Below, one piece after another: positions 22,384 to 34,601 of a DNA stretch of 64,000 nucleotides (position 1 is the stretch's first letter; every line of letters starts with the position of its first letter). A program made the position numbers and the translations under genes. Location of the stretch: contig ML058492.1 of NCBI GenBank assembly GCA_003013855.2, forward strand, positions 2,945,365 through 3,009,364. The letters run 5' to 3'. The notes beneath the pieces are model-generated. The model ran no database searches. It worked only from the letters and a program-made list of their open reading frames with translations, and was not told where the DNA came from. This DNA comes from Liriodendron chinense (Eukaryota; Streptophyta; Magnoliopsida; Magnoliales; Magnoliaceae).

Positions 22384-23620
22384 ATGGCATCTAGCGAAGA
22401 TCATGGCAACAATCCCGCTGACAGTGATCAGGGGATTCATTATCTTGTGGAGAGGATAAATGCTCTCCAAAGATTGTTTGAGACGTTTATGCAAGGGCGG
22501 CAAGCGTCTCTCGATCAGATCGTGGTGTCATTGGTCCCATGCCAAGCCCAGGGCGAGGCATAACTGCCGGCAATTACTATGTGAAACAATCCGGTGTTTC
22601 GTCCGGCTCACCCAGTTGTTAACCGTCAGCCGAACGTAGCAGATTTTGATGGTAGCGATGATGTAGAGGATATCTTCGTGCAACAACCAGTTCACGGTAA
22701 TGATTACGGAGATCATGTTAAGCGTGACTACAGAGGTAAAGTTGAACTTCCTGCATTCAATGAATTACTGCGCATCAAGGAGTTCTTAGAATTGTTAGTG
22801 AAGGTTAAGAGCTTCTTCGAATACATGGACGTTCCAGAAGAGAAGAAGGTAACTTGTTGCATACAAGCTAAAGTCGGGTGCTTCCACAAGGTGGGAGAAT
22901 TTAAGCTTTTCCGGACCCGATAGAATAAGTTTCCCTTCCGATTGTGGCCTAGGATGCGACTTCTTCGATCGCATTTTTTACCCCGCGATTATAAACAAGT
23001 TCTATTCCAACAATACCAGAATTGTAATCAAGATAATCGTACTGTTGTTGAGTACACAATCGAGTTCAACCGGCTAGCCATCTATAATGATTTATCAAAA
23101 AAATATGCTCAGAGGGTTGTAAGGTTTGTTGGCGGCCTAAGGATCAATATCCAGGACTGAATACAGATGCAACTGGTCTGGACAGTAGAGGATGCGTTGC
23201 AATACGCAACACGTGAGGAAATTCAGCTCACTAGAGTTCCAACATGACCATACCCGTCACCCCGTGTTCCCACTACCATCGTGGCTTAGGAAGCACCCAG
23301 ATTAAAGGGAAGGAACCCATTGGTGGACGTACTCAGTCATCCCCAACGACCGCGAACAGGGTCCTGGGGAGCAGTCCCCCCCAGGCCTCAACACAACATG
23401 CCCTCCACGATCGGCCTGAGCCAAGCGCCAAATCCATATGCTCGTCCTAGGCCGAATCATTGTTGGCAATGTGGCCAGTTGGGCCACTTATCTAATGCGT
23501 GTCCTCAGCACCCCGTAGCCAACTTAACCATGAATGAAGGGGGTGATGAAGGAGAGTTCGTCGAGGGTAACCTAAGAACAATGAGTATGATCAGGCCGAA
23601 AAAGATTGTGGTGATAACAC
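22384..23620 (+). pseudogene. gag of E3
   Basis: The start ATG at 22384 gives MASSEDHGNNPADSD and a leucine-rich helix (HYLVERINALQRLFETFM), then a stop at about 22561. The capsid part follows in broken frames: VKSFFEYMDVPEEKKV (about 22800), HFLPRDYKQVLFQQYQNC (about 22970), TVVEYTIEFNRLAIYNDL and VVRFVGGLRINIQD (to 23157). A CCHC zinc knuckle, CWQCGQLGHLSNAC, is at 23461-23502. The gene carries at least two stops and frame changes. Gag builds the particle and the knuckle binds the element RNA. Confidence 0.85.
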
Positions 23621-23639
23621 CAATTTGATAGACCAGGAC

Positions 23640-25700
23640 AACGGTGAATCCTTGGTGGTGAGGCATTTGTGCTACGCCCCGAGGCTCGAAGTCCATCCTC
23701 AACGCCATAACATTTTTCATACCTGATGCATAGTGAACGGGAAGGTGTGCAATGTGATTATTGACAATGGAAGTAGTGAGAACATCGTGCCCAAGTTGAT
23801 GGTGGACAAGCTCCGATTACCTACGACAATGCATCCATTCTCGTACGTACTCCATCAGTTGGATCAAGAAAGTCAACGATACTAAGGTAACCGAACAATG
23901 TTTAATCTCTTTTTTCATTGGTAGAAGTTATAAAGATGATGCATTATGCGATGTGGTAGACATGGAGGAATGTCATATGCTCTTCGGTCGTCCGTAGCAA
24001 TCAGACCGAGACGCGACCCACCAAGGACATGACAACACCTACACATTTATTAAAGACAACTGTAAAAGAATTCTCACTCCAATGGCCCCAGAGGATCGCC
24101 CCAAGACTTCCAAAGTGAAGGGTAGTTCGCTCCTAGCTATAAGAGAGTTTGTGGAAGAATAAAAAAAACATGCCAGATTTACGTTGTGGTGGTCAAGGAA
24201 GAAGACCACGGAGGTAGTATCATCCCTCCAACCCTTCGGCCATTATTAAACGAGTTCTTAGACGTGTGGCCCAAAGACCTTCCTCATGGCCTCCCCCCGA
24301 TGAGAGATATTTAGCATCACATTGATCTCATTCTGGGGCCAGTTTACTGAACCAGCCGTACTATCACTTGAGCCCAAAGGAGAGTAAGATCCTTCAGGGA
24401 CAAGTTGAAGAGCTATTGAAGAAGTGTTTGCTGAGAGAAAGCATGAGCTCATGCGCCGTACTGGCCCTCCTCACGCCAAAGAAAGATGGGAGTTGGCGAA
24501 TGTGCATTAATAGCTGAGCAATAAACAAAATCAATATCAAGTATCGATTTTCGATACCTCAGCTGGATGACATATTAGACATGATTGAAGGGTCTCAAGT
24601 GTTTTTCAAATTAAACTTAAGGAACTGGTACCATTAGATTCGTATTCGTCTGGACGACGAATGAAAAATGTAAGACCAAGGAAGGACTGTATGAATGACT
24701 TTTGATGCCCTTTGGCTTATCGAATGCTCCGAGCACCTTCATGCAGCTCATGAACCAAGCCTTGAAGCCATTCATAGGCAAGTTCGTCGTGGTCTAATTC
24801 TACAAAATATTAATTTATAGCCAGAATGAGGTAGATCATAATGAGCATTTCAAGCAGGTTCTCCAAGTTCTTCAGGAGAACAAGTTATATCTGAATATCA
24901 AGAAGTACAGCTTCATGACATATCGCCTTTTATTTCTGGGGTTTGTGGTATCTTCCACTTGCATTCGAGTAAACGAAGACAAAGTGAAGGCTATCCATGA
25001 GTGGCCTACTCCGACCAACATCCATGAGGTTCAAAGTTTTCATAGGTTGGCCACATTCTACTGTCGGTTCGTCAAACACTTTAGCTCCATAGTGGCTCAA
25101 ATAACAGATTGCATGAAGAATGGTCCGTTCCAATGGACCGAAGAGGCTAACAAGAGTTTTACTAAGATCAAGCAATGGTTGTCTTCCACGTCGTGTTTAG
25201 TTCTCCCGAACCTTGAGAAGGTGTTTGAGGTAGACTGTGATGCATCTTATGTGGGGATTATGGCAGTTTTATCACAAGAAGGCAAGCTCATGGCAGCAAG
25301 AAGGTGAGTGATGCAAGAAAGAAGTGGTCTACCTACGAGAGTGAGCTCTATGCTGTGGTTCAGGCGCTACAACACTGGCTTCATTACCTCATTCATGGGG
25401 AATTTATTTTGTACACAGATCACCAGGCCCTCAAATTTATAAACAGTCAGACTAACATTAGTCGTGTGCATGCAGGTCAGATTTCGTTTTTGCAGGAGTT
25501 CAAATTTGTTTTGAAGCACAAGTCGGGCTAACAAAATAAAGTTACTGATACCTTGAGTTGTCGAGCTTCTCTCCTTGTTACTTTGGTTAATGAGATGATC
25601 GGGTTCGAATGCCTCAAGGATATGTATGCTGATGACGAAGACTTTAAGGATGATTGGGCATGAAGCAAGGACAACCATCCCGATGATTTTCACATTCAGG
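23640..25700 (+). pseudogene. protease, reverse transcriptase and RNase H of E3
   Basis: Protease: NVIIDNGSSENIV near 23755, where most relatives have D(T/S)G or DNG. RT: LLMPFGLSNAPSTFMQLMNQ near 24700, and the YxDD box replaced by FYKILIYS near 24800, so the catalytic aspartates are lost. RNase H: WSTYESELYAVVQALQHW and ILYTDHQALKFINSQTNI at about 25325-25450, then a stop after KHKSG. Numerous stops interrupt the RT between 24150 and 24900. The order and motifs are those of a Ty3/gypsy pol. Confidence 0.85.
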
Positions 25701-25739
25701 ATGGGTTCTTATTCTATGAAAACTGATAATGAATCCTAG

Positions 25740-26850
25740 GATGATCTCTATGTGACAAGATCATACTCGAGCTCCATGGCAACGGGCTGGGAGTTCACTT
25801 GGGTTGTGACAAGTTGAAGGCCCTAGTCGAAGAGCGGTATTATTGGCCTCTCTAGGCCGGGACATTGGAAGAATGGTTCATTGGTGTCACACATGCCAAA
25901 CCTCCAAAGGACAACTTCAAAATACCGAGCTTTACACTCCATTGCCCATTCCTAAAGGTCATTGGGAAGATATTTCAATGGACTCCATCCTAGGTCTCCC
26001 ACGAATTGATCAGTGCGGTGTAGATTCTGTGTTCGTGGTGGTAGATCGGTTTTTGAAGATGACACACTTCATACGGTGCAAGAAGACATATGATGCAACA
26101 AGCGTGGCCAACTTATTCATTAGGGAGGTAGTAAAGTTGCACGGAATCCCAAGACAATTACATCGGATAGTGATACAAAGATCGTTAGCCATTTTTGGTG
26201 GACTTTGTGGAATCAATTTGACACCCAACTTTAGTTCAACAGCGCATATATATCATCCCCAAACAGATGGCCAAATTGAGGTTGTGAACAAGACATTGGG
26301 TAACCTCATCCGGTGTGTCTCAGGAGACAAGCCGAAGCAATGGGATTTAGCCCTATCTCAAGCTGAGTTCTCCTTTAATAACATGGTGAACTAATCAATA
26401 GGGAAGTCTTCGTTCCAGATCATCTGCGGACGAATTCCTCGTTACATGCTCGATTTGGTTCCTTTACCCAAGGTCCTTAGAAGGAGCATCACTGCAAAGA
26501 GCATGGCAAAGAGGATCACTGAGATACATGTAGAAGTTCAAAATAACCTGTTGGAGTCAAATAAGAAATATAAGGAAGTCACTGAAAAGCATCATCTCGT
26601 TAAGGTCTTCGAAGTTGGGGATAAAGTGATAGTCCATTTGTACAAGGAGCGCTTCCCTACTAGCATATACAACACACTCAAGCACAAGAAAATTGGACCC
26701 GTGCTGATCCTTTGAAAGATCAATGACAATGACTATGTTATTGATCTTCCAAAGGAATTTGAAATCTCACGTAAGTTCAACGTCGCCGTCTTATACGAGT
26801 ATCACGAGCCGAAAGTGAACGAGAACTTGAGGTCTAGTTCTTTTAAAGGA
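25740..26850 (+). pseudogene. integrase of E3
   Basis: A zinc-binding region is visible as LGVHLGCDKLKALVEE before a stop at 25855, with CHTC in the next frame at about 25886. The core keeps ISMDSILGLPR, VVVDRFLKMTHFI and HPQTDGQIEVVNKT, so the first Asp and the Glu are present. The second Asp block reads RIVIQRSLAIF and has lost the S-D-R-D pattern. A stop follows NNMVN at 26392. The C-terminal part (26446-26715) has VFEVGDKVIVHL and KHKKIGP, the GPY/F-type region. Integrase inserts the DNA copy; this one is inactive. Confidence 0.87.
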
Positions 26851-26858
26851 TGGGAGAC

Positions 26859-27527
26859 TAATGTAAAGGATGTAGCTAAGCTCTACATGATGAAGATGGA
26901 CCAAAGAAATGATCAAAGGAAGAACACAAGGAAGGAGCCAAGACCCAACAACATGGTGAAAAAATAGGATTTGACGACCGGTCATTCGCATCCAGCACCG
27001 ATCACAACTGGTCCGCAGATCGGCCATAAATTCTCCGGAGGAAAACCCAAGTATCTGGACTATCTTGACCTATTCTCGATCACTCACCCGATCAGTCGAC
27101 CACACTGATGACCGGTCGTCCAATTGGTTTGAAATTCTCATGGAGGTGGTTGATCTTGTTGGAGTTGGGAACCATTCTTGACCGGTCGAGGCCCCCTGTC
27201 CGACTACGCCGGTTGCGCGAACTTGCTATTTTTGAACTATTGATCGATCGACACTTGCACCGGTTGCGTGCAAACATTCTATTTTTGAACTATCACTTTT
27301 CGTTTTCGATTAGGATTCGTCCTAATCTCGTTTCTAGGGTTTTAGGGTTAGTTCTCTTCTATTTAAACATGTTTACGTTTGTTGTTAATTTTTCAGATTT
27401 TAATTAAAAAAATTATTGAGTTCTTTTACTCTGTTTCTTCGTGGATTCAAGATATCCCCTAGTGGATTCGAGGAAGATCGGTTGAGGAGTCCTGATAGAT
27501 CCATGGATTTGGATTAGTTATCCTACG
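26859..27527 (+). repeat. 3' LTR of E3, first part
   Basis: Begins TAATGTAAAGGATGTAGC (TG changed to TA) after a purine-rich tract AAAGGATGGGAGAC. It stops at ATCCTACG (27520-27527), the target duplication of the hAT element, and resumes at 51115. Confidence 0.9.
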
Positions 27528-27759
27528 TAGAGCTCGACACTAACCGAGTTTGATGGTTCGGATTGAATCAGATCAACTCGGTAAAACTCTGTTCGAACCA
27601 AAAGTCTTCATGAGCAAACTTTGTTCGAACACACAGGGCCTACTAAAAAAAATTGAGTCAGTTTCAATCACAGCCCTGTTCGACTCGACTCCAACTCGAA
27701 CTCAAACTCGAATATTGACTGACTCGACTCGACTCGTTTGTTCGACCCAATTATATATA

Positions 27760-29138
27760 TGTGGACGCTCGCCTCTCCGCGCTCCTGAATTCTCCCTTCC
27801 TTTCGGAAAAGGGGGTGCATGCGTACGAATCACCGTTTGTGCCACTGGCTCGCCTCGTTCTCGAGGGTTTTTTCTCGGTTGTCGTGTTAAGCTAGATATG
27901 TTGGATGAGTTTGTGTAAGATCAGAGTCGCCACTAGCCAGTTACTTCGAATCTATAGTCAGCTAGACCCTGTAGAAATGTTAGAGAATAGAATCTGAAGA
28001 TCCCTTTCTCTAAAATGACTCATTTTGATCTGCGGCCCTAAGATTCGAGGTAAGGGATCACGGTTACAAGGTGAGAAGATGTTAAGCACCCCACACTGCC
28101 CGTACCGAAGTACGGTATCTACTTCACAGAATCAAACTAATACTTGAAAGTCTGATTTAATCCTCATACATTCTCATGAATGATATGATGCATGAATGCG
28201 GGTCTGAACAGTAAGAGTTTCTGATTGGCAGGTTTCTATTAACAAGCAAGCCCAGAGCATACGCTCGGACTGACAGGTGCTTTATGAGGGATACATGCTG
28301 TGTATTTGAGTAATCAAAGTGTTAACAGCGATATGATAAGCAGGGGGGTTAGAAGAAAAGTAAATGTTGCACTTATGCTAGATGCGAATGAGATGATGCT
28401 GATAAAAGAGTAGCTGGATGGACGGAGGTGTCGCAAGGGTTTGCTTCGAGTGGCTAGATCAGGACTTAGGTAGCTTGGGAGACTTAGACCAGGGTCAGAC
28501 TGGGCTGGACCAGGGCTAGGCTCTTCTCACTCGGGCTCTCCTTGGAGGAGGAATGGGCTAAAGGGATGGAGATGGACTAGGAACTCTTGGACTAAAGAGA
28601 GGGGAGGTGGATGTTGTGAATGAGAAGGGGCGGGGGTATTTATAGCTGCGAGTAGTGGCAACTCTAGTAATTATGCTTGGGCGGCCCTCAGGGTGCCACC
28701 CGTATGGCCTCTCTGCTCTAGCTTCAGAGCGTACGACCCCCAAACCTGAAGCAGAAAAGCTCAAGGTTCGAGGTTCGGACCTTCTCTGAAGCTGTGGCTC
28801 GAAACCAGGTGAGTTGACTAGGTTTGAAAGATGGGTTGACACAGTGAGTTGACTGGGTGTAGGGGCTGGACTGACTCAGTGAGTTGACTCGGTGATTTGA
28901 CTCAGCGGGTTGACTCACCAAGTTTGACTTTTTTGGAATTTTTTGACTGGTTTTTCTTATGGGGGTTTTTCAGGCTGATGTTTAGGGGTGAGTTGACTGG
29001 GTTCAGGCTTGAGCTGGGCTATGTACTGGGGCTTACAAGGATGAGTTTGATTGGGTTTGGACATGGGATTTGAGGGTATGGTCCTCCATTCATTCAGCTA
29101 TCTCTACCAACATTGTAGCCGAAGGTGGGGTGTCTACA
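27760..29138 (-). repeat. 3' LTR of the Tat giant (1379 bp)
   Basis: Plus-strand ends TGTGGACGCTCGCC and GGGGTGTCTACA. TATA box (minus strand CTATAAATA) at 28637-28645. Eight TTGAC cores at about 28811-28950. It is collinear with 49229-50592 and with the solo LTR 16856-18392. Confidence 0.93.
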
Positions 29139-29141
29139 GAT

Positions 29142-29151
29142 GCCCCTCTTT
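29142..29151 (-). other. polypurine tract of the Tat giant
   Basis: The minus strand reads AAAGAGGGGC followed by ATC and the LTR start TGTAGACACC. This is the usual Tat-lineage plus-strand primer and confirms the orientation. Confidence 0.85.
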
Positions 29152-31240
29152 GGTAGAGGTTGCGTGCAACCGAATGTCAAAGCGAGTGGACTCCCCACTT
29201 ATGACCTGGTCATTCATAGATCATGGTCTGGAATCTTTGCTTGCCTTTGTATCTAAGTCAGTTGATTGGCTGGAAATTGATAACTCGCACATACTGCGGG
29301 AGTTTGGAGAAAACGTTGTGATTGTCCCTGCATGAGCTGCAACGTGGTACCCAATCGCAACCCTTCCGTTTTCGATCGGTACTAACATTAGAAAGGTACA
29401 ATAGAGCCTCTGCGTCCGTCATAGTCTTACGAGGTTACTGACCCTATGATTGATTGTTCGTTGCTTTCCCGGATCACTCCAGGAGTACTTATTTCACTTG
29501 ACTGTTAAAGTGGTTAGCTGCCCTGCAGTTCATATAGTCTTATGGGAGATCCACTACGCCGACTTAGACTCAGTCAAGGTACTCCAGGCATCCACGCCTA
29601 GGTATGTCCAGGTGAACTCTTTCCACCCAATCTGCTGATTTTGATACTTGGGTTACAATTCATCATTTCCACCGTTCATATGGTTTCTTTGACCGAGCCT
29701 TTTGGCTTTCATCTTTTCGTATCTTGGCATGTAGTACGACCACACTGACACTGGAGTTCAGTTCGACCATATTTTGAGTGCATTGGATCCAATGGTCTCC
29801 GGGGAAACCGCGAGACATCGGATCTTATTTGATTTTTCGTCGGCTCCTACCTAGAGATATGGAAGATCTCTCAGTGTTTTGGAGGCCGAACGCTCTATTG
29901 GGAAAGTATTTTTTGGATTTTGAAAAGATACCCACTCTGGGGAGTGATACTCCATGGAGTTTTTATTTGCAAATAGGAATATATGTAATATTTTTTATCT
30001 TTTTGAAAGGGAAATTTGGCTTGCATGCGCCTCCACTAGGGATGCCTGTGGGGTCTTTGGCTAACCGACTTTTATTTTGAAAGCAGGTAAACATGATGAT
30101 TGATGCGATGGATGTTGATGCATGGGGATGCATATTTGATGATGGATGCATGGTTCGGCTCATTCTCTTTCAGTTTGATGATTTTGCTTTCGCTGGGGAT
30201 GTGGAGAGTTTTGAGCTTATTACTTGCAAGGTTGTGCTTCCCTAGAGATTTTTTTCAATGCGGATGTTTAGTCAGTGGGTTGGTCAAGATCCCAACTCGT
30301 GGTCGATCAGGTCCATCGTCCTAAGATGTTGTTTCTTTACTAATGGGGATGGATGAAGGAGGTTGTCAGTTGTAACCTCTAGATGTTCTTCTGGGGGATG
30401 GGTATGATTGGGATGGTGTTTGGTCGCCAGTTTTGGTCCAGATTCCAATTTGCGGGCGATCGGGTCCGTCATCTCAAACTGTGAAGTGAGTGAGCAGAGT
30501 TCGAAACTCCTGAAGTGTTGTGCTAGGTATAGTGATAATTTTTGTGATTTTTTACAAATACTTAGTCTGAATCTTTACCTGAGTAGTCAGGATGGAGATC
30601 AGTTATTGAAAACAAAGGAAATATTTTTATGATTTTGAAAGTATTTAGTCCGAGTAAAGATCGGTGTTTATTGAAAGCAAGGAAAAATTTTGTGATTTTT
30701 TTTAAAGACGATTTTACAATGTTTTAGTATTTTTTTTCTGATTTTTCTGAAATGTAGGAAAAGGTATGGAATTTTCATCCATTTTTAGCTTCTACTGCTG
30801 GTAAGGCATCCGATCTATTTTACGTCAGCGAGCAAGACGAATCTCACACTTTTAAGTGTCGTAGTTTTACATCTTCGGATGAGGGGATTTTGAGGGTTTT
30901 CAGTCAACACACCCACAAAGTTACACGTTCCTCATGTGCAATGCACATAGACCACGTATTGTCCAACGGACTCCTTCGGCCACAAAATGAGCCACATCCT
31001 CACATTTCCCTTTGTCAATCCAGTTTGGGGTCTTATGCTGCTCACAAATTCGTGAGGGTGCGCTTCACCTCCCAACTGCCTTAATCCCCTTCATGAGTTT
31101 TAGGAACAGGGAACATCCGTCAGATTCAACAGCGACTTCCAAATCAAGGTTGTTTATCACGATGCGTTCAACACGAACAGGATCACGGGGTTTTACCCAC
31201 CTCAGCCCTTACCTGTTTAGAAGATTCCGGACACCCGTAC
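29152..31240. other. Tat giant 3' region next to the 3' LTR, non-coding
   Basis: No domain recognised. The GATCGGGTCCGTCATC phrase occurs twice (about 30301 and 30457) in a ~160-bp context. GATGATGGATGCATGG-like short repeats lie near 30090-30150. Short open frames here show no motif. Confidence 0.45.
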
Positions 31241-32210
31241 GATCAAGTGCCAGCCATGTCCGGGACAGGTTAGGAAAGAAAGCCCCTGAGAAGTTAATCC
31301 CAGTGTAGTTTTAGGTCTTCAGACCGCTGGGGATGGATTTGTGCAGTTAAAATTGACGATGAATTTTTTTTTTTGAGAAAGTTCTAGACTTCAACTCAAG
31401 CGATCGAGATTGATACTGGTTTTTTATGGAAAGCTTAAAAATCTTTTTGGTATTTTTTGAAATGATCCGGGTTATCGAACCTTGATCTGAGCGGTCGAGG
31501 CCGATACCGATTTTTGGTTGAAAGCGAGAAAGGTCCCTTGAGAAATTAATCCCAGTGTAGTTTAAGGTCTTTAGATCCAAAATATGTACAAGCGAGATTG
31601 GAAATGTATATTTTTTGTATTTTTTTATAAAAGATCTAGGTCATCAGATCTTGATTGAAGTGGTCGAGATCGATGCCAGTTTTTATTATGAAATCCCTTG
31701 GGATCTTGATCCCGACGTAGTTTAAGGTCTTTTGGACCAAAACTTTAAGAGAGAGACTGGTGACATATTTTTTTGTGATTTTAAAAAATGTTCTGAGTCA
31801 TCGATTCTGATTTTGATGGTTAAGATCGATGCCCGTTTTTATTAAAAATCCCTCGGGATCATGATCCCGACGTAGTTTAAGGTCTTCGGACCAAAACTTT
31901 AAGAGCGAGACTGGTAATATTTTTTTTTGTTATTTTGAAAAATGTTCTGAGTCATCGATTCTGATTTTGATGGTTATGATCAGTGTCCATTTTTATTAAA
32001 AAAAAACCATCGGGATCTTGATCCCGATGTATTTTAAGGTCTTCGGACCAACACTTTGAGAGGTAGGCAATGATCAAGGTTGGCAATTCTTGGTATTTTT
32101 TTTTTAAACAATTCAGATCATCAGACCCTGACTTTGGATGGTTGAGATCACTGTTTGACCAAGTCAATTCTTTTTCTTTTTCTTGATAATCCCATGGAGC
32201 TTTTTCTACA
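31241..32210. repeat. ~160-bp tandem array 1 in the Tat 3' region
   Basis: Five to six units. The phrase GATCCCGACGTAGTTTAAGG (or a variant) starts near 31290, 31540, 31697, 31857 and 32015. A second phrase, CATCGATTCTGATTTTGATG or a variant, alternates with it near 31470, 31635, 31797, 31950 and 32115. The last three intervals are about 155-160 bp. Long T runs separate the two phrases. Confidence 0.85.
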
Positions 32211-33590
32211 TCATCAAGCCAATTTCTCCCCAATTTCTCTTAAAATGAGATTTTGGTGAGATTCATTTCTCTTTTTCTCATCTTTCTCTTGCATCACTTC
32301 ATTCTTACATGGAGGTACAAGATTCACTTACACCTACTCTTCCCAAGGGGGAGTTCTTCCCAAGGAGAGAGGGTGAGAAGTCGTTTCATCTTGATAGGAG
32401 GACGGACGGCCCCCTAGGTGCTGCCCAAGCCTCTTCTACCCACTAGTTTTTCCAGTGGGCTGGGTAATGGGGTGCCCTCTCCTTTTCTATATAACATAGG
32501 GCACCCTTGGCTCCTTCAACATGCAATCTTTCTCTCTTCTTTCTCACACTCGCTCTTTCTATAAGTTTTTCTCTTTCTTTTGGTGCCCTTTTGCTTTTTC
32601 AAGTGGTGAGGCCTTAGTGGAGGTTTGGGACAACAAGGTGGTCCCCCTTTGGTGAGTGCTGAAGATATGAACCACTCCTCTTCTCTCATTTCATTGTTTT
32701 CTTCTTCATTGTCTCTTCTCATGTTCTCTCTCTTTTCTTCATGTAGGTATTCCAAGAGAGTCAAGGTGGGCCCAAGTCTTTTGGCCTTTTTCTACTTCTC
32801 CAATCTCTTCTCAAGGTGGTGCATGGAGAGGAACATTGCAAGCTTTCTTTTCATCTTTCTTTTCTTTTTTCATACTCCCTTCATGTGTATTTAAAGGGTA
32901 ATTTTGCCATGTTCATCAAGTGTGCATGGCAAAATATCCTATTTTCTCTCATGGGAGTGGGGGCCCTTTTTATGTGTATTACATGGGCTCAAAGTGACGT
33001 TATGGTCCTTGGTGCATTTAATGGGCCCAATACTTCATTTTGGGCTCCCTCATGCTCTCTTCTCCTTGTCATATTTTCCTTAGAGCTTTCTTTTCTTTTT
33101 TTCACCTTCTTTCCAAGGTTTGGGCCCATGAGAATGTTAGGGCCCACCTCAAGTTTTGGGCTCATAATGCTCACTTTGGATGGCCCCATCTTTCTTTACA
33201 TGTGTATGGACAAAGGTGACTAGCCCATTCTTCACTTGGATCTCAAGTGGGCTAAATCTCTTAGTTGGGTCTTTATGGACAAATGGCCCAAATCTTCTAC
33301 CATTTCTTGATTATGATGTATATCCTAACACACAAAGTGTGGTGGGCTCCTTAGAATTTCTCCATATAGATGGGCTTTTGGGCCCTCCTTGAAACTTGCG
33401 AATTTTTTTTTTAGTCATGTGTGCACCACTACATTTTGTGCATGTAGGATTCTTTTCCTTCATGCCTTTTCTTTAGATGGAGGACTTAGGTTACTTGATC
33501 ATCCACAAGTCCCATGAGTGAGTTTTTTCAACACTCTCACTAATTTCAAATTGTTTTCTCATGTTGTAGGAAAGTAGTTTTCAAGAGCTT
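32211..33590. other. Tat 3' region, T/C-rich spacer
   Basis: Pyrimidine-rich on the plus strand with scattered TGGGCCCA words (for example 33023, 33120, 33141). Open frames here are low-complexity and have no domain match I recognise. Confidence 0.45.
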
Positions 33591-34165
33591 CCTTTAATGT
33601 TCCCAACCCCAATTGGATGATCTTCTTCAAGTGAGCTATCCATGCAATTATAGCTCCTTTAACTTCTTTTAGGGTGTTTGGTGGGTCATCCACCATCATT
33701 CTCAAGGATGAGTGATTATTTTTCAATTTGTGGGAAAGAACAATACCCATAAGTTGCCCAATTTTGTCCCACGCTTTGGGGCATTTTGGATTTTGATCTT
33801 CAAGTGGGCTATGTATATCATTCTTAGCCATTTTCATGATGGTTGGGTGACTCATCAAGCCATGCCCTCTTGTGCTCAAATGGTCCCCTTTTTGGTAAAG
33901 AAATTGGTGCACATAAGTTGCCCAAACTTGTCCTTGCATGGACATTTCTAACCTTGATTCTTCATGTGGGCTATGCGCATCAATTTTTACCATTGGCTTC
34001 TTTGACTCATGTGTTTGGACCACCATGTTGTATTCTCATAGTCAAAACATTTATCAAGATGATGCACATAGGTTGCCAATGATTCACCCATGAATGGGTT
34101 CTTATGGTTCTTCAAGTGGGCTATGTGCTCCCTTCAATCCATTGAGGTGGGGCACGTGAGTTGCC
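33591..34165. repeat. ~160-bp tandem array 2 in the Tat 3' region
   Basis: Four degenerate units marked by CTTCAAGTGGGCTATGTGCA-like phrases near 33636, 33799, 33960 and 34115 and by AAGTTGCCCAA(A/T)(C/T)TTGTCC near 33753, 33912, 34070 and 34150. The period is about 155-163 bp, the same as array 1, but the sequence is unrelated to it. Confidence 0.75.
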
Positions 34166-34601
34166 CTTGGGGATCAATTTCCTTCCTATTCCCCATTTGT
34201 CCATATACATGTGTAAAAAGATGGAAACATTTTAAATTAGGCTCATTGCTTTGATATGGAAAGTGAACTAAACCTTGGTCACACATGGGCTTCGAAGAGG
34301 GATTTCTCATATGAATTTTGATTCTTATCCCATTTTAATCTCATGGCACTTGAGTGCATTTGTTGTCCAAAATGTGTCCTTGGATGGTGGATTTTCCTCA
34401 CCTAAGGCATGGCATGCAACCCTCTTTAAGGTGGGCCTTGCTTTCTTCAATGGGCCCAACACATATCCTAGGCGACACATGGAGTTGGACATTGGATTTT
34501 TGCATTTGAATGTAAATCCAAATCCATGAGTTTTTTGGATAATGATTTGGATTTTAATGGGTAAAGAGTAGGGGCTTACCTTGCTAAGCTTTTAGGATTT
34601 G
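34166..34601. other. spacer upstream of the PMD-like gene
   Basis: This would hold the promoter and leader of the plus-strand PMD-like gene. I cannot point to a convincing TATA box. No repeat recognised. Confidence 0.35.

Noticed and set aside
28558..28921. Minus-strand Ser/Arg-rich frames in the LTRs (also 50025-50309)
   Set aside because: They occur in U3/R of homologous LTRs with different lesions and match no domain.
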